Shown piece after piece: positions 1 to 8,519 of a DNA stretch of 64,000 nucleotides. The stretch lies in contig CP000474.1 of the NCBI GenBank assembly GCA_000014925.1, positions 310,001 through 374,000 on the forward strand. The letters are read 5' to 3'. Each line of letters begins with the position of its first letter. The stretch's first letter is position 1. A program made the translations under genes and the position numbers. The notes under the pieces were generated by a model. That model searched no databases and was not told the origin of the DNA. It worked only from the letters and a program-made list of their open reading frames with translations. Origin of the DNA: Paenarthrobacter aurescens TC1. Lineage in GTDB: Bacteria; Actinomycetota; Actinomycetes; Actinomycetales; Micrococcaceae.

Positions 1-53
1 AAGTCGCGGGCGCGCCGCAGATGGGCCAGGTTGGCCAGTTCCTGCGGAGTCAT
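1..53 (-). CDS. Transcriptional regulator, N-terminal fragment (AraC-like start)
   Basis: Only the first 17 codons are inside the window; the gene runs off the left edge. The peptide begins MTPQELANLAHLRRARD, which resembles the start of short AraC-type DNA-binding regulators of Arthrobacter. That match is from memory and the fragment is short. The start codon lies 6 nt after a TAGACT box read on the minus strand, so the mRNA may be leaderless. It is divergent from the esterase at 118 and shares the repeat-built promoter between them, so it may regulate that gene and itself. Confidence 0.5.
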   Translation of the reverse strand, partial: MTPQELANLAHLRRARD

Positions 54-56
54 GGG

Positions 57-113
57 CACAGTCTACTAGGGCCAGCACAGTCTACTAGGGCCAGCGCAGT
101 CTACTAGGCTCGT
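57..113. repeat. Three tandem 19-bp repeats forming a divergent promoter/operator
   Basis: Copies lie at 57-75, 76-94 and 95-113. The first two are identical; the third keeps CAGTCTACTAGG and then diverges. Every copy carries TAGACT on the minus strand. Only the third has TAGGCT (105-110) on the plus strand, exactly 7 nt before the ATG at 118. On the minus strand the TAGACT of the first copy sits 6 nt before the ATG at 53. The array therefore seems to supply the -10 boxes of two leaderless promoters and could be the direct-repeat binding site of the divergent regulator. Confidence 0.7.
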
Positions 114-117
114 GCCC

Positions 118-735
118 ATGGAATCAGTGGTGTGGTCGAAGCCCGAAAACCAGCGCAAGGGCACGCCGTTGCTGGTAATGATGCACGGGTATGGCACCAG
201 CGAGCAGCGCATGGTTGACCTGTTCCCTCACCTTCCCGGCGAGTTCAGCTGTGCGGCGCTTCGCGGCCCCAAAGCCATTGGGGACCACTACGGCTGGTTC
301 CTGCTGGACTACTTCCTGACCAACGACTTCGCGGATGTCATCGCATCCACCAATTCGGTGTTCAGCTGGATCAACTCCGTCAAGGACAACCACAGCAGCG
401 TCAGCCTGCTGGGTTATTCGCAGGGCATGGCCATGGCCAGCACGCTCCTCCGCCTGCGGCCCCACGCCTTCAAAGCAACCGTGGGCCTCTCCGGGTTCGT
501 CCTGAACAACGATCTCTTGGCCCTCAGCGAGTCCTTCGACTCGCCGCCACCCTTCTTTTGGGGGCGGGACAAGGCCGATCCTGTGATCAACGAGGACGCC
601 ATAGCTCACACCGAGGAGTGGTTGAACGCCAATGTTGCCCTGACGGCGAGGACCTATCCGGGGATGGGCCACAGGATCGAGGCCCCCGAATTGGTGGATG
701 TCAGCGCGTTCCTGAAGTACTACGTGCTGGGTTAA
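118..735 (+). CDS. Alpha/beta hydrolase, phospholipase/carboxylesterase family
   Basis: A 205-aa serine hydrolase of the phospholipase/carboxylesterase group, probably a cytoplasmic esterase of unknown substrate. The early MMHGYG segment fits an oxyanion-hole loop. The nucleophile elbow is GYSQG with Ser about 101; the likely acid is Asp about 154 (DKADPV) and the base His about 185 (GMGHRIEAP), giving a full triad in the usual order. No signal peptide is visible. A GTG at 112 is in frame, but ATG 118 is preferred because TAGGCT lies 7 nt upstream of it, the leaderless arrangement. It is divergent from the regulator fragment at 1-53. Confidence 0.85.
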   Translation: MESVVWSKPENQRKGTPLLVMMHGYGTSEQRMVDLFPHLPGEFSCAALRGPKAIGDHYGWFLLDYFLTNDFADVIASTNSVFSWINSVKDNHSSVSLLGYSQGMAMASTLLRLRPHAFKATVGLSGFVLNNDLLALSESFDSPPPFFWGRDKADPVINEDAIAHTEEWLNANVALTARTYPGMGHRIEAPELVDVSAFLKYYVLG

Positions 736-833
736 GTCCCGGGATTAGAAGGCATTTGCCGCCCGGAAGCAATCTCTTGGGGAGATTCGCGTCACAATTT
801 CGCATTCGACTGCACTCTATTGAATGACAAAAT

Positions 834-847
834 TGTAAGCGCTTACA
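834..847. promoter_or_regulatory. LacI-family operator
   Basis: TGTAAGCGCTTACA is a perfect 14-bp palindrome with the central CG typical of LacI/GalR operators. It lies about 75 bp before the LacI gene at 923, so it probably mediates autoregulation and control of the operon 923-5068. Confidence 0.85.
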
Positions 848-922
848 CTTTTGGCTGGTGACCCGGTTCGGGTCGCACGCCAAGGCGTCAGGCGAGGATG
901 GAAAGGGTTGAGGCCGTGTTGC

Positions 923-1942
923 ATGGTTAGGACTCACAGGGTGACAATCCAGGACGTAGCCGTCCTCTCCGGATTGTCCATTTGCACGGTGTCGCGGGCC
1001 CTCAGGAAGCTCCCCAACGTTTCCGAAAAGGCACAGCGACAGGTGGCGGAAGCCGCCAGCAAACTTGGCTATAAAGCCTCAGCCGCGGCGTCCAGGCTGG
1101 CGGGCGGCAGCACGGGTCTGGTGGCCATCGTCGCCCCCACGGCCACCGCCTGGTTCTTCGCCCAAGCCGTGGAAGCGGCAGAAGAAGTCTTCGGCGACAG
1201 TGGTTACGACACCGTCCTGATCAGCCTGCGCAACAAGGCCAGCGTGAGGCAGCAGTTCTTTGCGGACCTTGGAAACCTTGCGCAAAGAGTGGACGGGCTG
1301 CTCCTGCTCAATATTGACCTCGCCCCCAATGAGGTGGAAGCGTTGGAAGCCTGCGGGCTCGCAGTAGCCAGCGTGGGCATGCGAAATGTTCCGTGGGACA
1401 ATGTAGGTATCGATGACGAACACGCGGCCTGGCAGGCTACCCAACACCTGCTGGGGCTGGGCCATTGGGACTTGGCCGTTCTCTCGAGCAATGAACACTC
1501 CGTTGTGACTGAGACTCCACGGTTCCGTGGCTTCAGGCGTGCACTGGATGAACACCACCTCACCGTCCACCCGGACCTTGTGGTGGGAGCCGGGCCAAGC
1601 ATCGACGACGGCAGGCGGGCAATGACCGAACTCATGACCCGCGGCGGGAGGCCCACAGCAGTGTTCGCCCACTGTGACGAGGCCGCGTTCGGTGCCCTGA
1701 TGGCGCTGCGCGAGCACGGCCTTTCCGTGCCCAAGAACGTGTCCGTGATCGGTATAGACGATCACCCCATGAGCTGGTTCCTTGGCCTGAGCACCGTGGC
1801 GCAACCCGTTGCCGACCAAGGCGCCTTCGCAGCGAACCTGCTGTGTGAACGCCTGCTGAATACTGAATCCCCCCACCAACCCTCCAACCACCTGCTCGAT
1901 ACCAAGCTCATCGAACGCAAGACCACGCGCCACAAGCGCTGA
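923..1942 (+). CDS. LacI-family transcriptional regulator
   Basis: A 339-aa LacI/GalR repressor. The N-terminal HTH (VTIQDVAVLSGLSICTVSRA, about residues 6-25) includes the hinge-type segment LGYKASAAASRLAGG, followed by a periplasmic-binding-protein-like effector domain ending in a typical GIDDHPMSWF/TTVAQP-like region. ATG 923 is chosen because it puts the HTH at the N-terminus; the reading frame is open further upstream but that stretch looks non-coding. A perfect LacI operator lies just upstream at 834-847. It precedes a HAD phosphatase/mutase and a GH65 phosphorylase, so the effector is probably a glucodisaccharide or its phosphate; the sugar cannot be named from sequence. Confidence 0.92.
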   Translation: MVRTHRVTIQDVAVLSGLSICTVSRALRKLPNVSEKAQRQVAEAASKLGYKASAAASRLAGGSTGLVAIVAPTATAWFFAQAVEAAEEVFGDSGYDTVLISLRNKASVRQQFFADLGNLAQRVDGLLLLNIDLAPNEVEALEACGLAVASVGMRNVPWDNVGIDDEHAAWQATQHLLGLGHWDLAVLSSNEHSVVTETPRFRGFRRALDEHHLTVHPDLVVGAGPSIDDGRRAMTELMTRGGRPTAVFAHCDEAAFGALMALREHGLSVPKNVSVIGIDDHPMSWFLGLSTVAQPVADQGAFAANLLCERLLNTESPHQPSNHLLDTKLIERKTTRHKR

Positions 1943-1950
1943 ACGGAACA

Positions 1951-2682
1951 ATGCACATGACTGATCTTCGTAATGCCTGGACCGGCGCCTCGGCGCTGTT
2001 GTTCGACCTCGACGGCGTGCTGACGCCCACGGCCGTGGTGCATGAGCAGGCCTGGCAGGAACTTTTCGACGGCTACCTGGCCGGCACAGGCCACCCGCAG
2101 GGATACCAAGAGAGCGACTACTTCGATCACATTGATGGCAAGCCTCGCTTCGATGGCGTCCGCGATTTCCTGACGTCACGCGGCATCACGCTGCCCGAGG
2201 GGCCGGTCCATGACCACCCGGACAATGAGACCGTGCAAGGCCTGGGCAACCGCAAGAACGCGATTTTCAACGAGATCGTGAACTCACGCGGCGTTGAGCC
2301 TTATGAAGGTTCGGTCAAGTTCATCAACGCCGCAGTGGAGCTGGGTCTCAAGGTGGCTGTCGTGTCCTCTTCACGTAACGCGCCTGCGGTACTGAAGGCC
2401 GCCGGGCTCGACCACCACTTCGAGGTGGTGGTGGACGGCCAGGTTGCTGCCGGCGTCGGACTTCCCGGTAAACCGGACCCGGCCACCTACGTCTATGGGG
2501 CAGGCCTGTTGGGCGTGCCGGTGGAGGAATGCATCGTGGTTGAGGATGCAGTATCCGGCGTTCAAGCCGGTGCGGGTGCGGCCTTTTATGCCGTGATCGG
2601 CGTGGACCGCGGAGCGGGCCGGCAGACCCTGCTCGACGCCGGTGCCACGCTGGTGGTCGACGACCTCAACGATCTTCTCTGA
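1951..2682 (+). CDS. HAD hydrolase, beta-phosphoglucomutase-like
   Basis: A 243-aa HAD-superfamily protein. Motif I is LLFDLDGVLTPT (nucleophile Asp and the acid/base Asp two residues later), motif II is the VVSSS region, Lys follows in GLPGKPDPATY, and motif IV is VVEDAVSGVQAG. A helical cap with HIDGKPRFDGV matches beta-phosphoglucomutases, which convert beta-glucose 1-phosphate to glucose 6-phosphate. That is the product of an inverting GH65 phosphorylase, which follows directly. ATG 1951 and ATG 1957 are both possible starts. It is 8 nt after lacI and 31 nt before the GH65 gene, as in an operon. Confidence 0.88.
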   Translation: MHMTDLRNAWTGASALLFDLDGVLTPTAVVHEQAWQELFDGYLAGTGHPQGYQESDYFDHIDGKPRFDGVRDFLTSRGITLPEGPVHDHPDNETVQGLGNRKNAIFNEIVNSRGVEPYEGSVKFINAAVELGLKVAVVSSSRNAPAVLKAAGLDHHFEVVVDGQVAAGVGLPGKPDPATYVYGAGLLGVPVEECIVVEDAVSGVQAGAGAAFYAVIGVDRGAGRQTLLDAGATLVVDDLNDLL

Positions 2683-2713
2683 CCCTACTTTTTACGAAGG
2701 ACTTCAACAGCCC

Positions 2714-5068
2714 ATGGCACTCATCAGCTCCGATCGGCTTCGCTTCCCCTGCGAGCCCTGGAAGCTCGTGGAGAATATCCACGTCCCCGGTGACGAGGGA
2801 ACGCTGGAAACGCTGTTCGCGCTTGGCAACGGCCACCTTGGTATTCGTGGCTCGCATTCAACAGCCGGGGACGGCGAACTTCCCGGCACGTTCATCAATG
2901 GTTTCCACGAGATTTGGGACATCAAGCACGCCGAAAATGCCTACGGTTTTGCCCGGACGGGCCAGCGGATCGTTTACGTGCCGGATGCCAACAACTTCAC
3001 CGTTTCCATTGACGGTGAGGCGCTGAGCCTGGCCGAATCCACGGTGCTGGACTACAACCGCAGCGTGGACTTCTCCACAGGCGTCTACGAGGAAAGCATC
3101 ACCTGGGCCTGCCGTTCGGGCGCTACCGTCTCCACGGTAGAGCGCCGCGCCGTGGGCTTCGATTCCCGCGGATGTCTTGGCCTGGAACTGTCGCTGACAG
3201 CTGACCGCGACGTGTCCGCGGACATCACCTCCGGCGTCGTGAACCGCCAGGACCAGCCTGTGGAGGACCACTCGGTCCACGATCCCCGCCGCTCAGGCCG
3301 GCACGCCGGGCGTGTCCTGCTGCCGCTGCACCTCCAAGGCGCCGACGGCTCACTTCGCCTCGCATGGGAGACCTCTGAGTCCCGCCAGCGCGTCGCCATG
3401 GCCGTGGACCACTGGATTTCCGCCGAAGGCCAGCCGTTCGAGACTTTGGTGGCGGAGGACGAGTCCTCTGTCCGTTACGTTTTGGCCATTCACGACGGCG
3501 ACACTTTCCGTTTGGAGAAGTCGGTCAGCTACGTGGTGGCCGGCTCTACTGACGCCGAAGACCGCGGCGAAATCCTCGCGGCCGAAGCCGAAGCGAACCT
3601 GGTGTCCTTCTCCGACATCCTGGACCAGAGCAAGGCCCACTACGCCGAATACTGGACCACGGCGGACATCTCAATTGGTGGTCAGCCGGAAATGCAGCAG
3701 GCGGTGCGCTGGGGGTTGTTCCAGTTGGCACAAGCCACTGCCCGGGCGGGCGTTGCGGGTATCCCGGCCAAGGGTGTGAGTGGTTCCGGTTACGAGGGCC
3801 ATTACTTTTGGGACCAGGAGGTCTACCTCCTGCCTTACCTGACCTACACCAATCCTTGCGGGGCGCGTAAGGTGCTGGAATCGCGGCACGCGATGCTGCC
3901 GGACGCGCGCGTCCGGGCCAAGGAGCTCAGCGTGGACGGTGCGCTGTTCCCGTGGCGGACCATCAACGGCCTCGAAGCGAGTGCCTACTACGCTGCCGGC
4001 ACTGCCCAGTTCCACATTGCGGCGGCCATCGCCTTCGCAGCCAACCGATACCAGTGGGCCAGCGGCGATGACACCTTCCGCGGCGAACTGGGCGCCGACC
4101 TGTTGATAGAAACAGCACGCATGTGGGCGTCCCTGGGCTTCTTCGGCAAGGACGGAATGTTCCACATCCACGGCGTCACCGGCCCGGACGAGTACACGGC
4201 CGTGGTCAACGACAACCTCTATACCAACGTCATGGCGCGCTTCAATCTGCGGGCCGCCGCTGCGCTGGAACACGAGGGGGTCGCCGAAACCGAGCGCATG
4301 GTGTGGCGGCAGGCGGCCGAGCGGATGTCGCTCCCGTACGATCCGCACCTGCAGGTGTTCAGCCAGGACAACGACTTCATGACCCTGGAGCCTTGGGACT
4401 GGAACACTCCCAAGTCCAAGTACCCGTTGCTGCTGAACTTCCACCCCCTGGTGATCTACCGGCACCAGGTCCTCAAGCAGGCTGACACCGTACTGGCCAT
4501 GTTCCTGCAGTGGCAGGACTTCACTGCGGAGGAGAAGCAGCGCGCCTTCGATTTCTACGATCCCATCACCACCGGCGACTCCACCCTGTCCGCCTGCGTT
4601 CAGGGCATCATGGCGGCCGAAGTCGGCTATGGGGACGTCGCGCTGCAGCACTTCACCGAGGCACTCTTCATCGACCTCGACAACTCCCACGGCAACACCA
4701 TCGACGGCGTCCACATCGCCTCCACGGGCGGTATTTGGAGCTCTTTGGTGTGCGGTTTCGCAGGCATGCGGGACCAAGGTGAGGTGCTGCGCTTCGATCC
4801 GCGCCTGCCTGTTGAATGGGAAGGCCTGTCCTTCCGGCTCAAGGTGCAGGGACGCTTGTTGGCTGTGGATCTGGCACAGGGTTCCATTGCCCTGACGCTG
4901 GTGCCCGAAGCGGATTACAGCCAGGAGCCGCTTCGAATTGATGTGCGGGGTTACGACGTCACCGTTGGTGCGGAGACTGTCGCCGTGCCGCTGGAGACCG
5001 TACCCGTCCCGCCGCCGTCGATCTTCCCCAGCGTCTTCCCGACGGCAGGCCTTCCGATCATCCGGTAG
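2714..5068 (+). CDS. Glycoside hydrolase family 65 disaccharide phosphorylase
   Basis: A 784-aa GH65 enzyme, the usual size for maltose, trehalose, kojibiose or nigerose phosphorylases. It has the N-terminal beta-sandwich (FALGNGHLGIRG), the (alpha/alpha)6 barrel with GHYFWDQEVYLLPYL, and the catalytic acid in TGPDEYTAVVND (Glu about 493). Near the C-terminus HIASTGGIWSSLVCGFAG matches the phosphate-binding loop region. ATG 2714 is chosen for the upstream GAAGGA and the typical MALISSDRLRF start. With the preceding HAD mutase it would turn a glucodisaccharide plus phosphate into glucose and glucose 6-phosphate. No sugar transporter lies beside it, so its substrate may be intracellular or imported from elsewhere. 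Confidence 0.9.
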   Translation: MALISSDRLRFPCEPWKLVENIHVPGDEGTLETLFALGNGHLGIRGSHSTAGDGELPGTFINGFHEIWDIKHAENAYGFARTGQRIVYVPDANNFTVSIDGEALSLAESTVLDYNRSVDFSTGVYEESITWACRSGATVSTVERRAVGFDSRGCLGLELSLTADRDVSADITSGVVNRQDQPVEDHSVHDPRRSGRHAGRVLLPLHLQGADGSLRLAWETSESRQRVAMAVDHWISAEGQPFETLVAEDESSVRYVLAIHDGDTFRLEKSVSYVVAGSTDAEDRGEILAAEAEANLVSFSDILDQSKAHYAEYWTTADISIGGQPEMQQAVRWGLFQLAQATARAGVAGIPAKGVSGSGYEGHYFWDQEVYLLPYLTYTNPCGARKVLESRHAMLPDARVRAKELSVDGALFPWRTINGLEASAYYAAGTAQFHIAAAIAFAANRYQWASGDDTFRGELGADLLIETARMWASLGFFGKDGMFHIHGVTGPDEYTAVVNDNLYTNVMARFNLRAAAALEHEGVAETERMVWRQAAERMSLPYDPHLQVFSQDNDFMTLEPWDWNTPKSKYPLLLNFHPLVIYRHQVLKQADTVLAMFLQWQDFTAEEKQRAFDFYDPITTGDSTLSACVQGIMAAEVGYGDVALQHFTEALFIDLDNSHGNTIDGVHIASTGGIWSSLVCGFAGMRDQGEVLRFDPRLPVEWEGLSFRLKVQGRLLAVDLAQGSIALTLVPEADYSQEPLRIDVRGYDVTVGAETVAVPLETVPVPPPSIFPSVFPTAGLPIIR

Positions 5069-5133
5069 CGCCGGTTGACGCGAGGCCCGGTGCCCCGAGC
5101 TTGGAGATCGACGTGGTAGCGGTCATTCCGTAG

Positions 5134-5487
5134 TCAGTTGCTGCTGGCGGTTTCCTGCCGGGTTTTGGCTACGGCGCGACGGTCCAACTCACCGTTGATG
5201 AGGTCCAACAACGCTTGGGCCGGTTCCGACAAGTGATGAGTATCCGGAGAGCCCAGCTGGTCGCAGTGGATGAGCACGTGGCGGATGCGTTCCAGTTCGC
5301 GGGAGGGCACCAACGGCCAGCGGTGGAAGAGCTGCCTGACGGCGATGGCTCCCAGGAGAGCATCGGGTTTATTGGCAACGCGATGGTGGCCATGGTTCTC
5401 GGCTGCTCTTCGTCGAGCAACGGAGGCCGCGGAGGGTGCGACGCCATGGGCCAGGAGAATCTCGGCCTTGAGTGAATTGGGGGCCAT
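5134..5487 (-). CDS. Hypothetical protein
   Basis: A 117-aa protein I do not recognise. It reads as a soluble helical protein (ELERIRHVLIHCDQLG, SEPAQALLDLINGELDRRAVA) with a basic patch ARRRAAENHGHH and no signal peptide or membrane segment. Its composition is more protein-like than the alternative frames over the same DNA. An ATG start at 5487 has AGGTCC upstream. On the minus strand a TAAGCT box (about 5541-5546) is a possible -10. It is convergent with the GH65 gene. Confidence 0.5.
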   Translation of the reverse strand: MAPNSLKAEILLAHGVAPSAASVARRRAAENHGHHRVANKPDALLGAIAVRQLFHRWPLVPSRELERIRHVLIHCDQLGSPDTHHLSEPAQALLDLINGELDRRAVAKTRQETASSN

Positions 5488-5642
5488 TGGGGACCTGCCA
5501 AACGTGGTGCGAGGGAAGCCGGCTGCGTGACTTTGAATTTAGCTTACAGAATGTGAGTTACCTCACGCCAATGGTTACGTAAGCCGTCCGCCGTCGTCGT
5601 CCTGAACTCCGGCTCCCCAGCGACAGCTAATGCTGCAGCGCA

Positions 5643-5677
5643 AAGGCGCCGTCACCCTGATCGGGTGGCGGCGCCTT
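5643..5677 (-). terminator. Terminator of the MFS exporter gene
   Basis: A 15-bp stem (AAGGCGCCG at 5643-5651 with CGGCGCCTT at 5669-5677, extended by CACCC/GGGTG and one G-T pair) closes a 5-nt loop. It lies just 3' of the exporter stop at 5685 on the minus strand. Confidence 0.8.
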
Positions 5678-5684
5678 GCTCTGG

Positions 5685-7157
5685 CTAACCCAGGTGGATG
5701 TGCGGAGTGTCGCCCGTCCCGCTGAACGTCTTGCGGTCGATTCGGATCAGGAGGAGCGCGATGGGGGCGATCAATATCGCCACGCCTGCGGCCCACAGGA
5801 ACACCAGTGAGTAGCCCGATGTCAGTGCGGCCAGTGTCCCACCGCCGACGGCGGTGGCTGCTGCCGCGATAGCGCTGAACAGTGCGATGCCCAACGAGCC
5901 GCCGATCTGTTGTGAAGCGTTGACCAATGCGCTGGCGACGCCGGAATCGTCCTTGTCCACGCCGAACAGTGCCAGGTTTTGCATGGGAACGAAGACCATT
6001 CCCAGCCCGACGCCCATAAGCACCAGCGCAGGCAGCACGTTGATTGGGTAGCTGCCGTCGGGGGTGACTTGGGTGAGCCACAGCGTGGCTGCCGCCATGA
6101 AGACAGGTCCCAGCGCGCTGGGGATTCTGGCGCCCAACCTGGGCAGGTTCTTCGCAACGAGGCCGGCGGTGATGATCAGCACCACCGTCATGGGCAGCGA
6201 CGCGATTCCGGCGGCGAACGGCGCGAAGCCCAGGACGATTTGCAGATAGAAGTTGATGAACAGGATCCCGCCGATCAACACCGCTCCGGCCAGGAATGAT
6301 GCCAGGAAGGCTGCTGCACGGTTGCGTTCTGTAGCGACGCGCAACGGCAGCAGCGGGTTCTTTACCTTGCGTTCGACGGCGACGAAAAGTACCAGCAGCA
6401 GGGCACCTGTGGCGATGAAGCCCCACGATTCGATCGCGCCCCAGCCGTGCTCGGCGTTTGCGAAGCCGTAAACCAAGGAGCCGAGGCCCAGCGCGGCAAG
6501 AACGACGCCGGGCCAGTCGTATTTGGTGGAGCCTCCGGCTTTGCTTTCGCTCACCAAAGTCCAAACGCCGATGAGCGCGATGATGGCGATGGGGACGTTG
6601 ACGAAGAAGCACCACCGCCACGAGACGAACTCGGTGAGGAAGCCGCCCAGCAAAACTCCTGCCGCCGCACCCACCCCGCTGATGGAGCCGAAGATGGCGA
6701 ACGCCGTGCCGCGGTCCTTGCCGCCAGGGAAGGCAACCGTGAGGAGCGCGAGCGCCGCCGGTGCGAGCAGCGCTGCGAAGATGCCCTGCAGCGCACGTGC
6801 CCCAAGCAGTTCCCATGGCTGCTGCGCCAGTCCACCGATCAGGGAGGCGACAGCGAAGCCCGCGGAGGCCGTGATGAAAGTCCTTTTACGCCCCCAGAAG
6901 TCCGAGATTCGGCCACCCAGAAGCAGGAAAGCGCCGAAGACCAAGGCGTAGGCGGTGACCACCCAGGCCCGGGTGGAGTCGCTGATGCCCATCTCGATTT
7001 GGAGGCGGGGGAGTGCCAGGTTCACGATGGTGCCGTCCAGGACAACCATGAACTGAGCCAAGGCCAGGAAGGGGAGGGCCCGCCAGCCGATGCCCTTCTT
7101 GTTGTGTTGGCTTGGTTGGACTTTGTTGCCCACCGATTCGATCAGTTGTGATGCCAC
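5685..7157 (-). CDS. MFS drug exporter, DHA2 (14-TMS) family
   Basis: A 490-aa integral membrane protein of the DHA2 group, which exports drugs or metabolites by proton antiport. Family marks are FMVVLDGTIVNLALPRLQ in the first helix, the loop LLLGGRISDFWGRKRTF after the second (motif A), and GPALQG-like RALQGIFAALLAPAALALL. Length and hydrophobic pattern fit about 14 helices. The start is GTG 7157. A MarR regulator lies immediately upstream in the same direction with a palindromic site between them, so de-repression by a ligand is the likely control. Confidence 0.88.
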   Translation of the reverse strand: MASQLIESVGNKVQPSQHNKKGIGWRALPFLALAQFMVVLDGTIVNLALPRLQIEMGISDSTRAWVVTAYALVFGAFLLLGGRISDFWGRKRTFITASAGFAVASLIGGLAQQPWELLGARALQGIFAALLAPAALALLTVAFPGGKDRGTAFAIFGSISGVGAAAGVLLGGFLTEFVSWRWCFFVNVPIAIIALIGVWTLVSESKAGGSTKYDWPGVVLAALGLGSLVYGFANAEHGWGAIESWGFIATGALLLVLFVAVERKVKNPLLPLRVATERNRAAAFLASFLAGAVLIGGILFINFYLQIVLGFAPFAAGIASLPMTVVLIITAGLVAKNLPRLGARIPSALGPVFMAAATLWLTQVTPDGSYPINVLPALVLMGVGLGMVFVPMQNLALFGVDKDDSGVASALVNASQQIGGSLGIALFSAIAAAATAVGGGTLAALTSGYSLVFLWAAGVAILIAPIALLLIRIDRKTFSGTGDTPHIHLG

Positions 7158-7181
7158 GCGTCACCCATTCTTGAAAGTAGT

Positions 7182-7206
7182 AATACTTATAAAAGTATAA
7201 GTACTT
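7182..7206. promoter_or_regulatory. Overlapping inverted repeats, probable MarR operator
   Basis: An AT-rich island in GC-rich DNA. ATACTT (7183-7188) pairs with AAGTAT (7193-7198); a second, overlapping dyad is ATACTTATA with TATAAGTAC. It lies between the exporter start (7157) and the MarR stop (7246), where the exporter promoter should be. Confidence 0.65.
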
Positions 7207-7245
7207 TGAAAGATGGGCGTAAGCCGTGGGGACGTGATGTGTGTC

Positions 7246-7701
7246 TTAGTGGTGTTCCGGCTCCGCAAGGAACGAAGCCAACCGCTCCAGGGCGGGCAGG
7301 CTGGCCGCGATTTTTTCACGCTCTTCGGGAAGCAGCCGATCGCTGGCCTTCGTCAGCGCGTCAGCCCATGCTCCTTCCAGGAGCGACTTGATGCGCTTGG
7401 ATTCGTCCGTGGGGTGGAGGGAAACGTATCGCTTGTCTGCAACATCCTTGACCCGCGTGACCAATCCGGCCGCCACGAGCTCGCGCAGCTGGACGCTCAC
7501 GTTGCTCAGTTGCCGACCCAAACGCGCGGCCACCTCGGCAACAGTGACTCCGGGGTGGCTCTCAACGACGCGGAGAATTTCCAGCACACCGTTCGAAATG
7601 GGGCGCAAGCCGGTCTCGTTGAGCGACTTACGCCGAATGTCGGACGAGATATCGATCATGCAGACGGCCAACGCCACATGGTCCACTGGCTTTTCTCCCA
7701 T
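7246..7701 (-). CDS. MarR/ArsR-like winged-helix regulator
   Basis: A 151-aa winged-helix regulator. The HTH is VTVAEVAARLGRQLSNVSVQ followed by LRELVAAGLVTRVKD and the wing VADKRYVSLHPT, as in MarR proteins, with C-terminal helices for dimerisation. It is just upstream of the DHA2 exporter on the same strand and divergent from the methyltransferase at 7764. The inverted repeats at 7182-7206 are its probable target. The ligand is unknown. Confidence 0.82.
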   Translation of the reverse strand: MGEKPVDHVALAVCMIDISSDIRRKSLNETGLRPISNGVLEILRVVESHPGVTVAEVAARLGRQLSNVSVQLRELVAAGLVTRVKDVADKRYVSLHPTDESKRIKSLLEGAWADALTKASDRLLPEEREKIAASLPALERLASFLAEPEHH

Positions 7702-7763
7702 CCGTCAAGCATAGGTGGGGGCGCCTCACCGGGCCGCAGGTACCCGGCTGCAATAGTGGAAGG

Positions 7764-8519
7764 ATGATCAACCAGCAACAGCTCTGGGACGACGAAGCCG
7801 CCGGCCAGTACGACACTCCTGGCGAGGGGATGTTCTCTCCCGAGGTCCTGGGCCCCACAGTCGAGGTCCTGTCCGGGCTCGCCAAGGGAGGTTCCGCCGT
7901 CGAATTCGCGATCGGTACCGGTCGCGTGGCCATCCCCCTTTCGGAAGCCGGGATCCCGGTCAGTGGGATCGAGCTGTCCCACGCGATGATCGCGCGTCTC
8001 CGTGAAAAGGTGGGCGAGCACCGGATCCCAGTGGTGCAGGGGGACATGACCGGGGCCCGGGCCGGCGAGAATTTCTCTTTGGCTTTCCTCGTGTTCAACA
8101 CCATCGCCAATCTCCTTACCCAGGAAGAGCAAATCCGGTGCTTCGAGAACGCTGCCCGGCACCTGATACCTGGCGGACGCTTCGTCATTGAGCTCTGGGT
8201 GCCGCAACTGCGTTCGCTGCCGCCCGGACACGGCGGAACTGTGGAGGTGGCTCAACCCGGATATCTCCTGGTGGACACCTACGATGTGCTGCGCCAACAC
8301 GTCATCTCACATCACGTGCACTTCGGCCCGGAGCTTACGGACGGGCACGAGGCGCGGGTGGGGCGGACGCCGCACCGCTACATCTGGCCTAGCGAGCTCG
8401 ATCTCATGGCACGGTTGGCCGGATTCGAGCTCGAATCCAGGTGGGCGGACTGGGACCGCAGCGAGTTCACCGCCGAGTCCCGGAGCCACGTGTCGGTGTA
8501 CCGGCTCATTGAACGCTAG
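7764..8519 (+). CDS. Class I SAM-dependent methyltransferase
   Basis: A 251-aa Rossmann-fold methyltransferase. Motif I is AVEFAIGTGRVAIPL (about residues 45-59), the ribose-binding acid is in VSGIELS, VVQGDMT follows, and the post-motif region is RHLIPGGRFVIELW. The N-terminus QQQLWDDEAAGQYD is common in small-molecule methyltransferases of this type. The substrate cannot be deduced. An AATAGT box stands 6 nt before the ATG, a weak leaderless-type arrangement. It is divergent from the MarR gene. Confidence 0.85.
   Translation: MINQQQLWDDEAAGQYDTPGEGMFSPEVLGPTVEVLSGLAKGGSAVEFAIGTGRVAIPLSEAGIPVSGIELSHAMIARLREKVGEHRIPVVQGDMTGARAGENFSLAFLVFNTIANLLTQEEQIRCFENAARHLIPGGRFVIELWVPQLRSLPPGHGGTVEVAQPGYLLVDTYDVLRQHVISHHVHFGPELTDGHEARVGRTPHRYIWPSELDLMARLAGFELESRWADWDRSEFTAESRSHVSVYRLIER

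Noticed and set aside
124..672. Long open frame antisense to the esterase, and similar long antisense frames within other genes such as 1079-2179 and 3671-4777
   Set aside because: High-GC codon bias keeps the opposite frames open. The translations are rich in Gly, Arg, His and Val with no family motif, whereas the sense strand has complete active sites.
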